DNA from: Bacteroidales bacterium
GTDB taxonomy: Bacteria > Bacteroidota > Bacteroidia > Bacteroidales > UBA932
Direction: 5' to 3'
DNA: 33,148 bases
Assembly (NCBI GenBank): GCA_017961015.1
Contig: JAGCYC010000097.1
Coordinates: 1 to 33,148, forward strand
The translations under genes were made by a program, and so were the position numbers. This document shows positions 23,761 through 33,148 of this stretch, piece after piece. The notes beneath the pieces are model-generated. The model was not told where the DNA came from. It saw only the letters and a program-made list of their open reading frames with translations, and ran no database searches. Each line of letters begins with the position of its first letter. Position 1 is the first letter of the stretch.

Positions 23761-26376
23761 CTACGCGGTAGCTGCTGCTATGAGGGCTTCCAGGGCATCG
23801 GCAAGGCCGTCCGCGTTGCGTCCGCCGGCGGTTGCAAGGCCGGGCTGTCCGCCACCGCCGCCCTGGATGAACTTGGCGGCTTCGCGTATGTCCTTGCCTG
23901 CATTGCGGCCGGCTGCAACGAGGTCCTGCGAATACATCAGCACCAGGTTGGGCTTGCCCTCCCAGGCGAAGGCGCCTGCAAGGACCAGGTTCTGGGCCTT
24001 CTTCTGCAGCAGCAGGGCCATATTGCGCACGACTGCGGGATCCATACTCTGCTCGAAGCGGGCCACGCGGACGGAGCCGATGGTCTGGGCGTGCGAGGCC
24101 ACGGCATCGGCCAGGGCGGCGGCTTTCTCGGCGGCGACGGCCTCCAGCTGCTTGCGGGCATCGGCATTGTCCTCCACCAGCTTGCGGATGGCGCCGGCAA
24201 GGTCGGGGACATTGTTCACCAGGCCCCTGAGGGTGCGGAGCATCTCCTCCATTGCGTGCACGCGGGCTTCGGCGGCCTCTCCGGTGACGGCTTCAATCCT
24301 GCGGACTCCGGCGGCGACGGCACTTTCGGCAGTGACCTTGAACAGGCCGATGCGGCCGGTCGAAGGGGTATGGGTTCCGCCGCAGAGTTCTACGGAATCT
24401 CCGAAACGGACCACCCTCACGCGGTCGCCGTACTTTTCGCCGAACAGGGCCATAGCGCCCATTGCGCGGGCCTCGTCCATAGTGGCGTCACGCTTCTCCT
24501 GAAGGGGTTCGTCGGCACGGATCAGCTCGTTCACACGGGCCTCCACGCGGGCGATTTCCTCGTCGGTGACCTTCTGGAAGTGGGAGAAGTCGAAGCGGAA
24601 GTAGTCGGCGCAAACGAAGGAGCCCTTCTGCTCCACATGGGTGCCCAGGATTTCGCGGAGGGCACGGTGCAGCAGGTGGGTTGCGCTGTGGTTGTTCATT
24701 ATCTTCTGCCTGCGGGCCGCATCCACCTCCAGGGTGAAGCTCTGGGACGGGTTTGCGGGCAGTTTTTCGGCCAGATGTATGCTCAGGTTGTTCTCCTTCA
24801 CGGTGTTCAGGATGGCGATGCGCTCGCCGTCGGCTCCGGTGATGAAGCCGGTGTCACCTACCTGTCCGCCCATTTCGGCATAGAAGGGGGTGCGGTCGAA
24901 CACCAGCTGGAAGTACTCCTTGTTCTTCTGCTTCACGGTGCGCTGCTTCAGGAGGGTGGCGCCTTCCACCTTCAGGGTGTCGTAGCCTTCGAAGACTACC
25001 TCGTCGCCGGCTGCGAATTCCTGCCAGTCGCCGAATTCGTTGGCGGTGGCGTTGCGGGCGCGCTCCTTCTGCTTTTCAAGCTCTTTCTGGAAACCTTCCA
25101 GGTCCACTTTGTAGCCCTTTTCGGCCGCTATGAGCTCGGTGAGGTCTATGGGGAAACCGTAGGTGTCGTAGAGGACGAAGGCATCGGCCCCGGGGATGAG
25201 CCTGGTATCGGCATTGCGGGCAATATTGTCTTCCAGCATCCTGATTCCGCGGTCCAGGGTACGCAGGAAGGCGTTTTCCTCTTCGCGGATAACGTTCTCG
25301 ATAAGCTGCTGCTGGGCCTTGAGTTCGGGATAGGCCTCGCCCATATCGTCCACCAGCTGGGGGATGAGGCGGGTGAGGAAGGGCTCGGTGAAGCCCAGGA
25401 AGGTATAGCCGTAACGGACGGCGCGGCGAAGGATGCGGCGTATCACGTAGCCGGCCTTCACGTTGGAGGGCAGCTGGCCGTCGGCGATGGAGAAGGCGAT
25501 GGCGCGGATGTGGTCTGCGATAACCCTCATTGCAACCTGGACGTTGCCGCCTTCGGCATAGCGGTGACCGGAGAATTCCTCCACCTTGCCGATAATGCCG
25601 CTGAATACGTCGGTCTCGTAGTTGGACTGCTTGCCCTGAAGTATCATACAGAGGCGCTCGAAGCCCATACCGGTGTCGATATTGCGGGCGGGGAGGGGCT
25701 CCAGGTGACCATCGGCCTTACGGTTGAACTGCATAAACACCAGGTTCCAGATCTCGATTACCTGGTCGTTGTCGGTGTTCACCAGCTCACGGCCGGGAAC
25801 GGCGGCAATCTCCTCGGGGCTGCGGAGGTCGATATGTATCTCCGAGCAGGGGCCGCAGGGGCCGGTGTCGCCCATTTCCCAGAAATTGTCGTGCTTGTTG
25901 CCGGTGAGGATATGGTCCTCAGGAAGGTGACGGCGCCAGGCGTCCATAGCCTCGGTATCGAGGGGTGTCCCGTCTTCCTCGCTGCCCTCGAAAACGGTGG
26001 CATACAGGAGTTTGGGATCAATCTTGTAGACCTCTGTGAGAAGTTCCCAGGCCCAGTCTATTGCTTCGCTCTTGAAATAGTCGCCGAAGCTCCAGTTGCC
26101 CAGCATCTCGAACATAGTGTGGTGACGGCCGTCGTGGCCCACCGCCTCCAGATCGTTATGCTTGCCGCTCACGCGGAGGCATTTCTGGCTGTCGGTAGCA
26201 CGGGGGAACTTGGGCGCGGTATTGCCCAGGAATATATCTTTGAACTGGTTCATACCAGCATTCGTGAACATAAGCGTAGGGTCGTTCTTCACAACCATCG
26301 GTGCAGACGGCACCACAGTATGCCCCTTGGAGGCGAAAAAATCCAGGTACTTCTGGCGAATCTCTTTTGCAGTCAT
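23761..26376 (-). CDS. alaS: Alanyl-tRNA synthetase (871 aa)
   Basis: AlaRS charges tRNA-Ala and edits mischarged Ser and Gly. Visible in order are the class II aminoacylation core (1-about 240, with [21 protein letters not shown] and [12 protein letters not shown]), the tRNA-recognition region, the editing domain with zinc ligands HSATH (563-567) and CGGTH (665-669), and the C-terminal domain with a Gly-rich [14 protein letters not shown] motif. All editing residues I can recognise are present, and length is normal. It leads the operon alaS, lptG-fmt, thiN, miaA, with 1-nt or overlapping junctions. A -7 promoter element lies 22 nt upstream of the ATG. The 994-residue frame on the opposite strand (23410-26394) is a shadow. 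Confidence 0.97.
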   Translation of the reverse strand: MTAKEIRQKYLDFFASKGHTVVPSAPMVVKNDPTLMFTNAGMNQFKDIFLGNTAPKFPRATDSQKCLRVSGKHNDLEAVGHDGRHHTMFEMLGNWSFGDYFKSEAIDWAWELLTEVYKIDPKLLYATVFEGSEEDGTPLDTEAMDAWRRHLPEDHILTGNKHDNFWEMGDTGPCGPCSEIHIDLRSPEEIAAVPGRELVNTDNDQVIEIWNLVFMQFNRKADGHLEPLPARNIDTGMGFERLCMILQGKQSNYETDVFSGIIGKVEEFSGHRYAEGGNVQVAMRVIADHIRAIAFSIADGQLPSNVKAGYVIRRILRRAVRYGYTFLGFTEPFLTRLIPQLVDDMGEAYPELKAQQQLIENVIREEENAFLRTLDRGIRMLEDNIARNADTRLIPGADAFVLYDTYGFPIDLTELIAAEKGYKVDLEGFQKELEKQKERARNATANEFGDWQEFAAGDEVVFEGYDTLKVEGATLLKQRTVKQKNKEYFQLVFDRTPFYAEMGGQVGDTGFITGADGERIAILNTVKENNLSIHLAEKLPANPSQSFTLEVDAARRQKIMNNHSATHLLHRALREILGTHVEQKGSFVCADYFRFDFSHFQKVTDEEIARVEARVNELIRADEPLQEKRDATMDEARAMGAMALFGEKYGDRVRVVRFGDSVELCGGTHTPSTGRIGLFKVTAESAVAAGVRRIEAVTGEAAEARVHAMEEMLRTLRGLVNNVPDLAGAIRKLVEDNADARKQLEAVAAEKAAALADAVASHAQTIGSVRVARFEQSMDPAVVRNMALLLQKKAQNLVLAGAFAWEGKPNLVLMYSQDLVAAGRNAGKDIREAAKFIQGGGGGQPGLATAGGRNADGLADALEALIAAATA

Positions 26377-26398
26377 ATTGTTTCAAGTCAATAGTCTG

Positions 26399-26406
26399 CA
26401 AAATTA
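26399..26406 (-). promoter_or_regulatory. -7 promoter element for alaS
   Basis: The minus strand reads TAATTTTG, a full match to TAnnTTTG, 22 nt before the alaS ATG. I see no good -33 TTG at the expected distance, so the call rests on this element and its position in the only intergenic gap upstream of alaS. The leader would be about 15-18 nt. Confidence 0.5.
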
Positions 26407-26460
26407 CGCATTTTTTGGCTAATATCCTATATTCTATGTGGGAGCTAAACGGGCGCGCGC

Positions 26461-29256
26461 CTAAAGAACTTCCTTGAGGAAGGGGCCGGTGACGGACTTC
26501 CTGTTGCGGGCAAGCTGCTCCGGAGTACCGCAGGCGACGATCTGCCCGCCCCGCCGGCCTCCTTCCGGACCCATATCCAGGATCCAGTCCACGCTTTTGA
26601 GAACGTCCAGGTTGTGTTCGATCACTATCACCGTGTTGCCGGCATCGACAAGGCGCTGGAGCACACCCAGAAGCACTTTTATATCGTCGAAATGCAGGCC
26701 GGTGGTGGGTTCGTCAAGGATGTAGAGGGTATTTCCGGTGGAAGGGCGTGAGAGCTCGGCGGCCAGTTTCATCCTCTGGCTTTCGCCGCCGGACAGGGTT
26801 ACCGCACTCTGCCCCAGACGGACATAGCCCAGGCCGACGTCCACCAGAGTCTTGAGCTTTGCGGCTATCCTGGGCACCGGTTTGAAGAACTCGTAGGCAT
26901 CGGCAATGGACATCTCCAGCACGTCGTTTATGTTCTTGCCCTTGTAGCGTACCGCCAGGGTGTCTTCCTTGTAGCGTTTTCCGCCGCAGGCCTCGCAGCA
27001 GAGCTTCACCGAAGGCAGGAAGTTCATCTCGATGAGCTTGATGCCAGCGCCCTTGCATTCCTCGCAGCGGCCTCCGGGGACGTTGAAGGAGAATCGGCCG
27101 GCCTTGAAGCCGCGCACCTTGGCGTCGGGGGTTTCCTCGAAAAGGGCCCTTATGTCGTTGAAAACCGCGGTGAAAGTGGCCGGATTGGACCTTGGAGTGC
27201 GGCCGATGGGGCTCTGGTCTATCTCGATGAGTTTGTCTATGTAATCCATTCCCTCGATGCTGTCGTAAGGCAGGGGGCGCTCCTTGCTGCGGTAGAAATG
27301 CTCCTTCAGGGCGGGCATCAGGGTCTCGTTCACCAGCGACGACTTACCCGAGCCGGAAAGGCCGGCGACTCCCACCAGGGTACCCAGGGGGAAGGAGGCG
27401 TCTATATTCTTGAGGTTGTTGCCGCGGGCTCCCCTGACGGTGAGCATCTTTCCGTTTCCCTTGCGACGCTTCGCGGGCAGGCCGATGCTTTTCACCCCCT
27501 TCAGGTAATCCAGCGTAAGCGACTCTCCTGCAACGGTATGGCTCCGGGTTTCCGGGTCCATCGGCTCTCCTTTCAGAAGATATCCGAGGGGCGCGCTAAG
27601 GCAAACCCGTCCGCCCAGCTGACCTGCGCCGGGGCCCACGTCCACCAGCCAATCGGCATTGAGCATAGTCTCCGCGTCGTGCTCCACCACCATCACCGAG
27701 TTTCCCTCGTCGCGGAGGGCCTTCAGCGAGGCTATGAGCTTGCGGTTGTCCCTCTGGTGCAGGCCTATCGAAGGCTCGTCCAGGATATAAAGCACGTTCA
27801 CCAGGGCCGATCCTATCTGCGTGGCAAGGCGTATCCGCTGCCCTTCGCCGCCGGAAAGGCTGGCTGTGGGGCGGTCCAGCGAAAGATAGTCCAGGCCCAC
27901 GTCCAGCATAAACTGAACCCTTTCCCTGAGTTCCTTCAGGATGTCCCGGGCGACGTTTTTCTCCCTCTCGTTCAACTGTGAGGGAAGTTCCTCCAGGAAG
28001 GCGCGCAGCTGCCCCATCTCCATTGCCGATACCTCCGCTATGGTCTTTCCTCCCACCCTGAACCAGAGGGCCTGCTCACGGAGCCGGCTGCCCTTGCACA
28101 CCGGGCAGGTGACGCTGCGTTCCATATTGTCGATGACTCCGCCCCAGGACTCCATCTGGGAAAGGTTCCCCTCCCCTACGCGGAAAAGGTCCTCGGAACC
28201 GTAAACCAGAAGGCTCACGACCTCGTCGGGCAGAGCCGCCACAGGGTCATAGAGGCTGAAGCCATACTGCCTGGCAATGGAACGGATAATGTCGAACTTG
28301 CGGTTTTCCCTTACCCGGCCCAGCGGGAGGATGGCGCCGTCGGCCACGGACTTGCTCTTGTCGGGGATAATGCTGTCCAGGCTTACGTCCACTATGCTCC
28401 CGAGGCCCTTGCAGTGGGGGCAGTAGCCCTGGGGCGAGTTGAAGGAGAAGCTGTGGGGCTGGGGTTCGTCCAGCGAAAGGCCGCTCTCGGGGTCCACCAG
28501 ATGCTTGGAAAAATGGCTCAGGCTGCCGTCCTGGGCATCCATCACGGCCACTGAACCCTTGCCTGTCTGAAGGGCCCTGGCCACGGATTCCCGGATGCGG
28601 GCAGGGTCGGTACCGTCCGGTTTCAGGCGGTCCACCACAAGCTCTATGAAATGGATTTTGTAGCGGTCCAGTTCGCTCACCTCCTGCAGGTCCAGGATTT
28701 CCCCGTCGATGCGGATCTGGGTATAGCCGCGCTTGCGCATCTGGTCGAACAGGTCGCGGTAATGGCCCTTTCGGCCCCTTACCAGCGGCGCCAGCAGATA
28801 GCAGCGGCGGCCCTTGTAGCGCTCCATTATCAGCTCCACTATCTGGGAGTCGCTGTAGCGCACCATCTCCTTTCCGGTCTCCGGAGAATAGGCTCTGGAG
28901 CCCCTGGCATAGAGCAGGCGCAGGAAGTCGTATATTTCGGTTATGGTGCCCACCGTGGAGCGAGGATTGCTCCCGGTGGTCTTCTGCTCGATGGCTATTA
29001 TCGGGCTCAGGCCCTTTATTTCCTCAACCTCAGGCTTTTCCAGGATGCCCATAAAATGCTTGGCATAGGGCGAGAGGGTGTCCATATATCGGCGCTGTCC
29101 CTCGGCATACAGGGTGTCGAAGGCGAGCGAGGACTTTCCGCTGCCGCTGAGTCCGGTCAGCACTACGAACTTGCCGCGGGGAATGTCCACGTCCATATTC
29201 TGCAGGTTGTTGGCCCGCGCTCCCCTAACCTGTATGTATTCCTGGAACTTCTCCAT
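26461..29256 (-). CDS. uvrA: Excinuclease ABC subunit UvrA (931 aa)
   Basis: UvrA recognises bulky DNA damage with UvrB in nucleotide-excision repair. The protein has two ABC ATPase units: a first Walker [10 protein letters not shown] (35-43) with signature [12 protein letters not shown], and a second [10 protein letters not shown] with signature [12 protein letters not shown]. Cysteine zinc modules are present (CPHCKG and CPVCKG in the first half; CEECKG with CEACGG about 20 residues later in the second), as are the Q-loop and [12 protein letters not shown] / [11 protein letters not shown] segments. Length is typical and no defect is seen. Its ATG directly abuts the menA stop, and it ends the lepA-menA-uvrA unit. 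No clear terminator follows in the 85-nt gap before alaS. Confidence 0.97.
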   Translation of the reverse strand: MEKFQEYIQVRGARANNLQNMDVDIPRGKFVVLTGLSGSGKSSLAFDTLYAEGQRRYMDTLSPYAKHFMGILEKPEVEEIKGLSPIIAIEQKTTGSNPRSTVGTITEIYDFLRLLYARGSRAYSPETGKEMVRYSDSQIVELIMERYKGRRCYLLAPLVRGRKGHYRDLFDQMRKRGYTQIRIDGEILDLQEVSELDRYKIHFIELVVDRLKPDGTDPARIRESVARALQTGKGSVAVMDAQDGSLSHFSKHLVDPESGLSLDEPQPHSFSFNSPQGYCPHCKGLGSIVDVSLDSIIPDKSKSVADGAILPLGRVRENRKFDIIRSIARQYGFSLYDPVAALPDEVVSLLVYGSEDLFRVGEGNLSQMESWGGVIDNMERSVTCPVCKGSRLREQALWFRVGGKTIAEVSAMEMGQLRAFLEELPSQLNEREKNVARDILKELRERVQFMLDVGLDYLSLDRPTASLSGGEGQRIRLATQIGSALVNVLYILDEPSIGLHQRDNRKLIASLKALRDEGNSVMVVEHDAETMLNADWLVDVGPGAGQLGGRVCLSAPLGYLLKGEPMDPETRSHTVAGESLTLDYLKGVKSIGLPAKRRKGNGKMLTVRGARGNNLKNIDASFPLGTLVGVAGLSGSGKSSLVNETLMPALKEHFYRSKERPLPYDSIEGMDYIDKLIEIDQSPIGRTPRSNPATFTAVFNDIRALFEETPDAKVRGFKAGRFSFNVPGGRCEECKGAGIKLIEMNFLPSVKLCCEACGGKRYKEDTLAVRYKGKNINDVLEMSIADAYEFFKPVPRIAAKLKTLVDVGLGYVRLGQSAVTLSGGESQRMKLAAELSRPSTGNTLYILDEPTTGLHFDDIKVLLGVLQRLVDAGNTVIVIEHNLDVLKSVDWILDMGPEGGRRGGQIVACGTPEQLARNRKSVTGPFLKEVL

Positions 29257-30165
29257 TTACAGCAGATACACGCAAAAGCCGATGCCCCCGAGGAGGCAGA
29301 AAAGCAGGGTTGTGAGCGACAGCAGGGGCAGCATAGGATCGAGGGCGCGGTCTTCGCGAGTCCAGACTCCCTTCAGATGCAGCCCCAGAAGCGGCAGGCA
29401 CAGCAGCCAGAGCCAGTGCCAGGGGCTGGGCCAGCGCAGCAGGCAATACGCCGCCATACAGGCCACGGCAAGCGCTATGAGCACGCTCTGGTATATCCTG
29501 GCGCCCCTGAGCCCCAGTTTCAGGGCAACCGTACGGCGATTGGGCGCGTCGGTCTTCATATCGCGGATATTGTTCACATTCAGCACCCCCATACTCAGGA
29601 AACCCACGGCCGATGCCGGAAGCAGCAGCTTCCACTGCATCCCCGCTCCGACGGTGCATACGAAAACAGAGCCCAGAACGGCCACCAGGCCGAAGAAGAG
29701 GAAGACGTAGAAGTCTCCCTTGGCGTTGTAGCCGTAGGGGTTTCGGCCCAGGGTATACTTCATTGCTCCGGCTATAGCGGCGGCGCCCAGCATAAGTACA
29801 AGGATGGGAGTGAGGTCCAAAAGGGTGCCGAAGGCCCTCCAGGTCATTGCGGTGCCCAACACTATGCACATTACGACGGCGCCGGCGATGAGGCCCTTCA
29901 TCTGGGGGATGGTCATTTCCCCTCCGTTCAGGCCATAGCTGGGGCCCTGGCGGTCGGCCCCGTCGGTCCCGTGAAGGACGTCGCCCAGCTCGTTGGAAAG
30001 ATTGGAAAGGATCTGGAGCGAAACGGCGGTAAGCACCAGCAGCACGGCGGTCCAGGGATCCACCTTCCAGTCGGCCGCGGCAAGCAGTATGCCCAGGAGC
30101 ACTCCGCCCACCGAAAGCGGGAGGGTGCGCAGGCGCATCGATTTAACGGCAGCTCTTACAGTCAT
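29257..30165 (-). CDS. menA: 1,4-dihydroxy-2-naphthoate polyprenyltransferase MenA (302 aa)
   Basis: MenA is an integral membrane UbiA-family enzyme that attaches the polyprenyl tail in menaquinone synthesis, the quinone used by anaerobic Bacteroidetes respiration. The first metal/diphosphate motif is [11 protein letters not shown] (58-68) and the second is NNIRDMKTD (198-206). Around them lie eight to nine hydrophobic segments. The N-terminal [19 protein letters not shown] is typical of MenA. The start codon overlaps the lepA stop by 1 nt, and the stop abuts the uvrA ATG. Other UbiA-family prenyltransferases are possible in principle, but the motifs fit MenA best. Confidence 0.9.
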   Translation of the reverse strand: MTVRAAVKSMRLRTLPLSVGGVLLGILLAAADWKVDPWTAVLLVLTAVSLQILSNLSNELGDVLHGTDGADRQGPSYGLNGGEMTIPQMKGLIAGAVVMCIVLGTAMTWRAFGTLLDLTPILVLMLGAAAIAGAMKYTLGRNPYGYNAKGDFYVFLFFGLVAVLGSVFVCTVGAGMQWKLLLPASAVGFLSMGVLNVNNIRDMKTDAPNRRTVALKLGLRGARIYQSVLIALAVACMAAYCLLRWPSPWHWLWLLCLPLLGLHLKGVWTREDRALDPMLPLLSLTTLLFCLLGGIGFCVYLL

Positions 30166-31952
30166 CAGTCTAGTTTCAAAACAGCCATAAACGCGCTCTG
30201 GGGCACCTGTACGGTACCTATCTGGCGCATTCTCTTCTTACCTTCCTTCTGCTTTTCAAGCAGTTTGCGCTTACGGGTGACGTCGCCTCCGTAACACTTT
30301 GCGGTAACGTCCTTGCGCACCTGGCGCACAGTCTCGCGGGCGATGATCTTTGCGCCGATCGCCGCCTGGACGGCTATGTCGAACTGCTGGCGCGGGATAA
30401 GGTCCTTAAGCTTGAGGCAGATCTTGCGGCCGAAGTCGTAGGCGTGGTCCTCGTGGATGAGGGTGGAAAGGGCATCGGCAGGATCCCCGTTGAGCAGGAT
30501 ATCCAGCTTGACCAGCCTTGCCGGACGGAAATCCGTCACGTGGTAGTCGAAGGATGCATAGCCCTTGGAAATGGATTTGAGCTTGTCGTAGAAGTCAAAT
30601 ACCACTTCCGAAAGGGGAAGGTCGTAATTCAGTTCCACCCGGTCGGTGGTGATGTAGTGCTGACCTATCAGGGTGCCCCTCTTGTCCATACACAGCTTCA
30701 TTATGGGGCCGTAGAAATCGGCCTTGGAGATAATCTGGGCACGGATGTAGGGCTCTTCGATATGGTCAATCAGGGTTTGCGGCGGAAGGCCGGAAGGGTT
30801 ATGCACGTCCACCACTTCGCCCTTTGTCGTGTAAACCTTGTAGGACACGTTGGGGACGGTGGTGATTACATCCATATTGAACTCGCGGAACAGACGCTCC
30901 TGCACGATTTCGAGATGCAGCAGGCCCAGGAAGCCGCAGCGGAAGCCGAAGCCAAGGGCAAGCGAACTTTCGGGCTCGTACACGAAGGAGGCGTCGTTGA
31001 GCTGGAATTTCTCCAGCGTGGCGCGCAGCTCCTCGAATTTTGAGGCGTCAACGGGATACAGGCCGGCGAAAACCATCGGCTTGACTTCCTCGAAGCCGGC
31101 GATAGCCTGGTCGCAGGGACGGTCAGTGTGGGTGATGGTATCGCCTACTTTCACCTCTACGGCGGCCTTTATGCCGGAAATTATGTATCCCACGTCTCCT
31201 GTCCCGATCCTGTCGGCCGGTTGAAGTTTTAGTTTAAGTACGCCCACTTCCTCGGCCTCATATTCCTTGCCGGTATTGAAGAATTTCACTTTATCCCCCT
31301 TGCCGATGCTGCCGTTCACAACCTTGAAATAGGCGATTATCCCCCTGAAGGGATTGAAAACGGAGTCGAAAATGAGGGCCTGCAAGGGCGCGTCAGGATT
31401 GCCTTTCGGTGCCGGAATCTTGTCCACGATTGCATCCAGGACAGCCTGGACGCCCTCACCGGTACGGGCGCTCACACGGTACACTTCCTCGGGCTCACAG
31501 CCCAGCAGATCGCACACCTGGTCGGTAACCAGCTCCGGCTGGGCGCTCTCCATATCGATTTTATTCAGGACAGGAATGATCTCCAGGCCGTGGTCTATAG
31601 CCTGATAGAGATTCGATATGGTCTGGGCCTGTATGCCCTGCGAGGCATCCACTACCAGAAGCGCACCTTCACAGGACGCTATGGAACGGGAAACTTCGTA
31701 GCTGAAATCCACGTGGCCGGGAGTGTCGATAAGATTAAGCCTGTAGCTCTCACCGTCGCGGAGATAATCCATCTGAATGGCGTGGCTCTTTATGGTGATG
31801 CCCTTCTCCCTTTCCAGGTCCATATCGTCCAGGACCTGGTTCTCCATCTCCCTCGAGCTGAGGGTGCTGGTGAGTTCCAGGAGGCGGTCGGCCAGGGTTG
31901 ATTTCCCGTGGTCGATATGGGCGATTATGCAAAAATTCCGAATCTGAGTCAT
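30165..31952 (-). CDS. lepA: Elongation factor 4 (LepA, 595 aa)
   Basis: LepA is a ribosome-binding GTPase implicated in translation fidelity and ribosome assembly. The G1 motif AHIDHGKST (11-19), the switch [17 protein letters not shown] and NKIDM (G4) are visible, followed by EF-G-like domains and the LepA-specific C-terminal domain ([15 protein letters not shown]...[17 protein letters not shown]). Length is normal. The start is the canonical LepA N-terminus [18 protein letters not shown], so it is secure. The promoter -7 element ends only 6 nt before this ATG, so the transcript should be leaderless or nearly so. It is first gene of the unit lepA-menA-uvrA. Confidence 0.97.
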   Translation of the reverse strand: MTQIRNFCIIAHIDHGKSTLADRLLELTSTLSSREMENQVLDDMDLEREKGITIKSHAIQMDYLRDGESYRLNLIDTPGHVDFSYEVSRSIASCEGALLVVDASQGIQAQTISNLYQAIDHGLEIIPVLNKIDMESAQPELVTDQVCDLLGCEPEEVYRVSARTGEGVQAVLDAIVDKIPAPKGNPDAPLQALIFDSVFNPFRGIIAYFKVVNGSIGKGDKVKFFNTGKEYEAEEVGVLKLKLQPADRIGTGDVGYIISGIKAAVEVKVGDTITHTDRPCDQAIAGFEEVKPMVFAGLYPVDASKFEELRATLEKFQLNDASFVYEPESSLALGFGFRCGFLGLLHLEIVQERLFREFNMDVITTVPNVSYKVYTTKGEVVDVHNPSGLPPQTLIDHIEEPYIRAQIISKADFYGPIMKLCMDKRGTLIGQHYITTDRVELNYDLPLSEVVFDFYDKLKSISKGYASFDYHVTDFRPARLVKLDILLNGDPADALSTLIHEDHAYDFGRKICLKLKDLIPRQQFDIAVQAAIGAKIIARETVRQVRKDVTAKCYGGDVTRKRKLLEKQKEGKKRMRQIGTVQVPQSAFMAVLKLD

Positions 31953-31958
31953 AGACTA

Positions 31959-31990
31959 CAAAGATACATCAAAAAGAGGAAAGCACCAAA
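31959..31990 (-). promoter_or_regulatory. Bacteroidetes-type promoter for lepA-menA-uvrA, abutting the start codon
   Basis: On the minus strand TTTG (31990-31987), 20 nt, then TATCTTTG (31966-31959), a full consensus match. Six bases separate the final G of the -7 element from the lepA ATG, placing the expected transcription start within about 0-3 nt of the start codon. Confidence 0.8.
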
Positions 31991-32027
31991 TGTATGGTGT
32001 TTCCAAAATTGAAACAGGTATCAAAAA

Positions 32028-33148
32028 TTAAATTGCCGATTCGAGATACTCCGAGGGCGTTTTTCCGTAGAACTCCTTGAAGGCGGTGGAGAAATACGCG
32101 TGCCTTGAGAACCCGCAGGCGGCCGATATCTGGGCAACGGTGAGCCGCCTTTCCTCCAGCAGACGCACGGCCTGCTGCATACGCTCTTCCTTTATGAGCT
32201 GGGAGGGAGAGACTCCGGCCTCTGCCTGCAACTTGCGGTTAAGATGGATGCGGCTCATTCCAAGTTCCTGTGCAATGTCTTCAACACCGAAATCCGGGTT
32301 GGTATAACGGCTGCGGACAACAGCCATAACCTTCTCGTAAAATTCACCGCGCCGGGTAGGAAGGGCGTTCGGATTCCTTTCGGGGACGACAGGCTTCTGT
32401 GCGGTGACTGGGACGGGAGCGGGTTTGGGTGCGGGTTTGGGTGCGCTCTCCGGAGAAGGCGCAGTACGGGGCACTTCTGCCTGCACGGCCTGTGCCTCTT
32501 CCTTTTCAGGAGAGTGCACTGGAGCGGGGGCCGCGACTTTCACAGGAGCGGGAACAGGAGCGGGTATGCGGGTTGTCTCCCTGGGCCTAAGAAGCAGCAT
32601 AAGAGCGGCTCCCAATGCCAGGGAAAGAAGGATAGCCAGGCAGAAGAGAAGGACAGGGAATCGGCCTTCCAGTGGCTCCTGTTTGAGCTCGCTTTCGATT
32701 TTGAAACTATATGGTAACAGATTTGAATCAGCCACTTTAGCGCCTTCGGCGGCCCATTCCGAGAGTATTCCATCAGGGGAAATCCTCATACTTGAGCCCT
32801 CCGATAGCAGCCATACCGCCCCGTCCGGAGAGGGGATTATCTCCTCCGTATCCACTGGGAGAAGCAGGCTGGCTGCAACCGGTTTGGAACCGGGTTTCCA
32901 GCGGAAAAACTCACGGTTCCGGGTTACAGCCAAAAGTTCTCCGGACTCCGAGAGTGCAATAGTTTTTACAGGGCTGCCGAGTTCAAAGGAAGAGAATCCT
33001 TCGGTAGAGCGGTAGGTCATCAGGGAGCCGTCATCGGCAAGCACCCAAATGGTCCCATCCGGATCGGCGAGGACGGTTTGTACAGATTCCGGTTTGCTGT
33101 AGCGGATCTGCTGCCCGTTCCTTCCTATACGGAGGAGTCCATCGGCCC
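32028..33148 (-). CDS. Membrane-spanning AraC-family regulator with propeller-like sensor (partial, 5' end outside window)
   Basis: The frame is open to the window edge, so the N-terminus is missing; about 373 codons are visible. First comes a beta-propeller-like extracytoplasmic part with repeats such as DPDGTIWVLADDG and SPDGAVWLLSEGS (two-component-regulator propeller type). Then follow one membrane segment (about 32589-32657), a Pro/Ala-rich linker of roughly 75 residues, and a C-terminal AraC DNA-binding domain (about 32034-32340) with two helix-turn-helix units (VEDIAQELGMSRIHLNRKL and VAQISAACGFSRHAYFSTAF). No histidine kinase or receiver domain lies between membrane and HTH, so signal would pass directly from sensor to DNA-binding domain. 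The 75-nt gap to lepA holds the lepA promoter. The target genes are unknown. Confidence 0.87.
   Translation of the reverse strand, partial: ADGLLRIGRNGQQIRYSKPESVQTVLADPDGTIWVLADDGSLMTYRSTEGFSSFELGSPVKTIALSESGELLAVTRNREFFRWKPGSKPVAASLLLPVDTEEIIPSPDGAVWLLSEGSSMRISPDGILSEWAAEGAKVADSNLLPYSFKIESELKQEPLEGRFPVLLFCLAILLSLALGAALMLLLRPRETTRIPAPVPAPVKVAAPAPVHSPEKEEAQAVQAEVPRTAPSPESAPKPAPKPAPVPVTAQKPVVPERNPNALPTRRGEFYEKVMAVVRSRYTNPDFGVEDIAQELGMSRIHLNRKLQAEAGVSPSQLIKEERMQQAVRLLEERRLTVAQISAACGFSRHAYFSTAFKEFYGKTPSEYLESAI

Noticed and set aside
26451..26460. Perfect palindrome GGCGCGCGCC just after uvrA
   Set aside because: It is too compact to form a stable looped hairpin and has no T tract, so I do not call it a terminator; probably chance in GC-rich sequence.
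31984..32015. Two small inverted repeats (CACCA...TGGTG and TGTTTC...GAAACA) between the AraC gene and lepA
   Set aside because: Stems are only 5-6 bp and the first overlaps the lepA -33 element. A weak terminator for the AraC gene is possible but not supported enough to call.
1..33148. tRNA, rRNA, insertion sequences, phage or plasmid genes
   Set aside because: All gaps between genes are short and none shows a cloverleaf, transposase, integrase or terminal inverted repeats.

Overview
The window reads as a chromosomal segment from a GC-rich (I estimate high-50s %) member of the Bacteroidota, most likely Bacteroidales. Support comes from TonB-dependent outer-membrane receptors with carboxypeptidase-like N-terminal domains, BACON-type lipoproteins, a DUF5689-like lipoprotein, Bacteroidetes-type promoters (TTTG, about 20 nt, TAnnTTTG), no purine-rich Shine-Dalgarno requirement, and Bacteroidales-style housekeeping proteins. 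No tRNA, rRNA, CRISPR array or insertion sequence is visible, and no gene-free stretch exceeds 300 bases.

Left part (1-12617, minus strand): at least seven closely spaced genes form one apparent operon. In transcription order they are a large Oar-like TonB receptor, two surface-type lipoproteins built of BACON and OB-fold-like domains, a DNA/RNA non-specific endonuclease lipoprotein, a secreted endonuclease/exonuclease/phosphatase-family nuclease, a second TonB receptor, and a DUF5689-like lipoprotein cut by the window edge. Together they look like a cell-surface system for binding, cutting and importing extracellular nucleic acid, laid out like a polysaccharide utilisation locus but with nucleases in place of glycosidases. 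This is the best candidate here for a poorly described system.

Middle (12618-17938, plus strand): a divergent promoter region leads into a second Oar-like receptor with a strong terminator, then a promoter and two overlapping M23 peptidase genes. The second peptidase lacks one catalytic histidine.

Right part (17935-33148, minus strand): housekeeping operons. metK-smpB is preceded by a well-matched SAM-II riboswitch and an intrinsic terminator. alaS is followed by a fused LptG-like permease/methionyl-tRNA formyltransferase gene, thiN and a short miaA. lepA-menA-uvrA starts from a promoter so close to the lepA ATG that the message should be nearly leaderless. The edge holds a partial membrane-spanning AraC regulator with an extracytoplasmic propeller-like sensor and no histidine kinase.

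At the whole-window scale, the palindrome CATG is almost absent (three occurrences by eye against roughly 120 expected). Codons before Met and bases before start codons are visibly chosen to avoid it.
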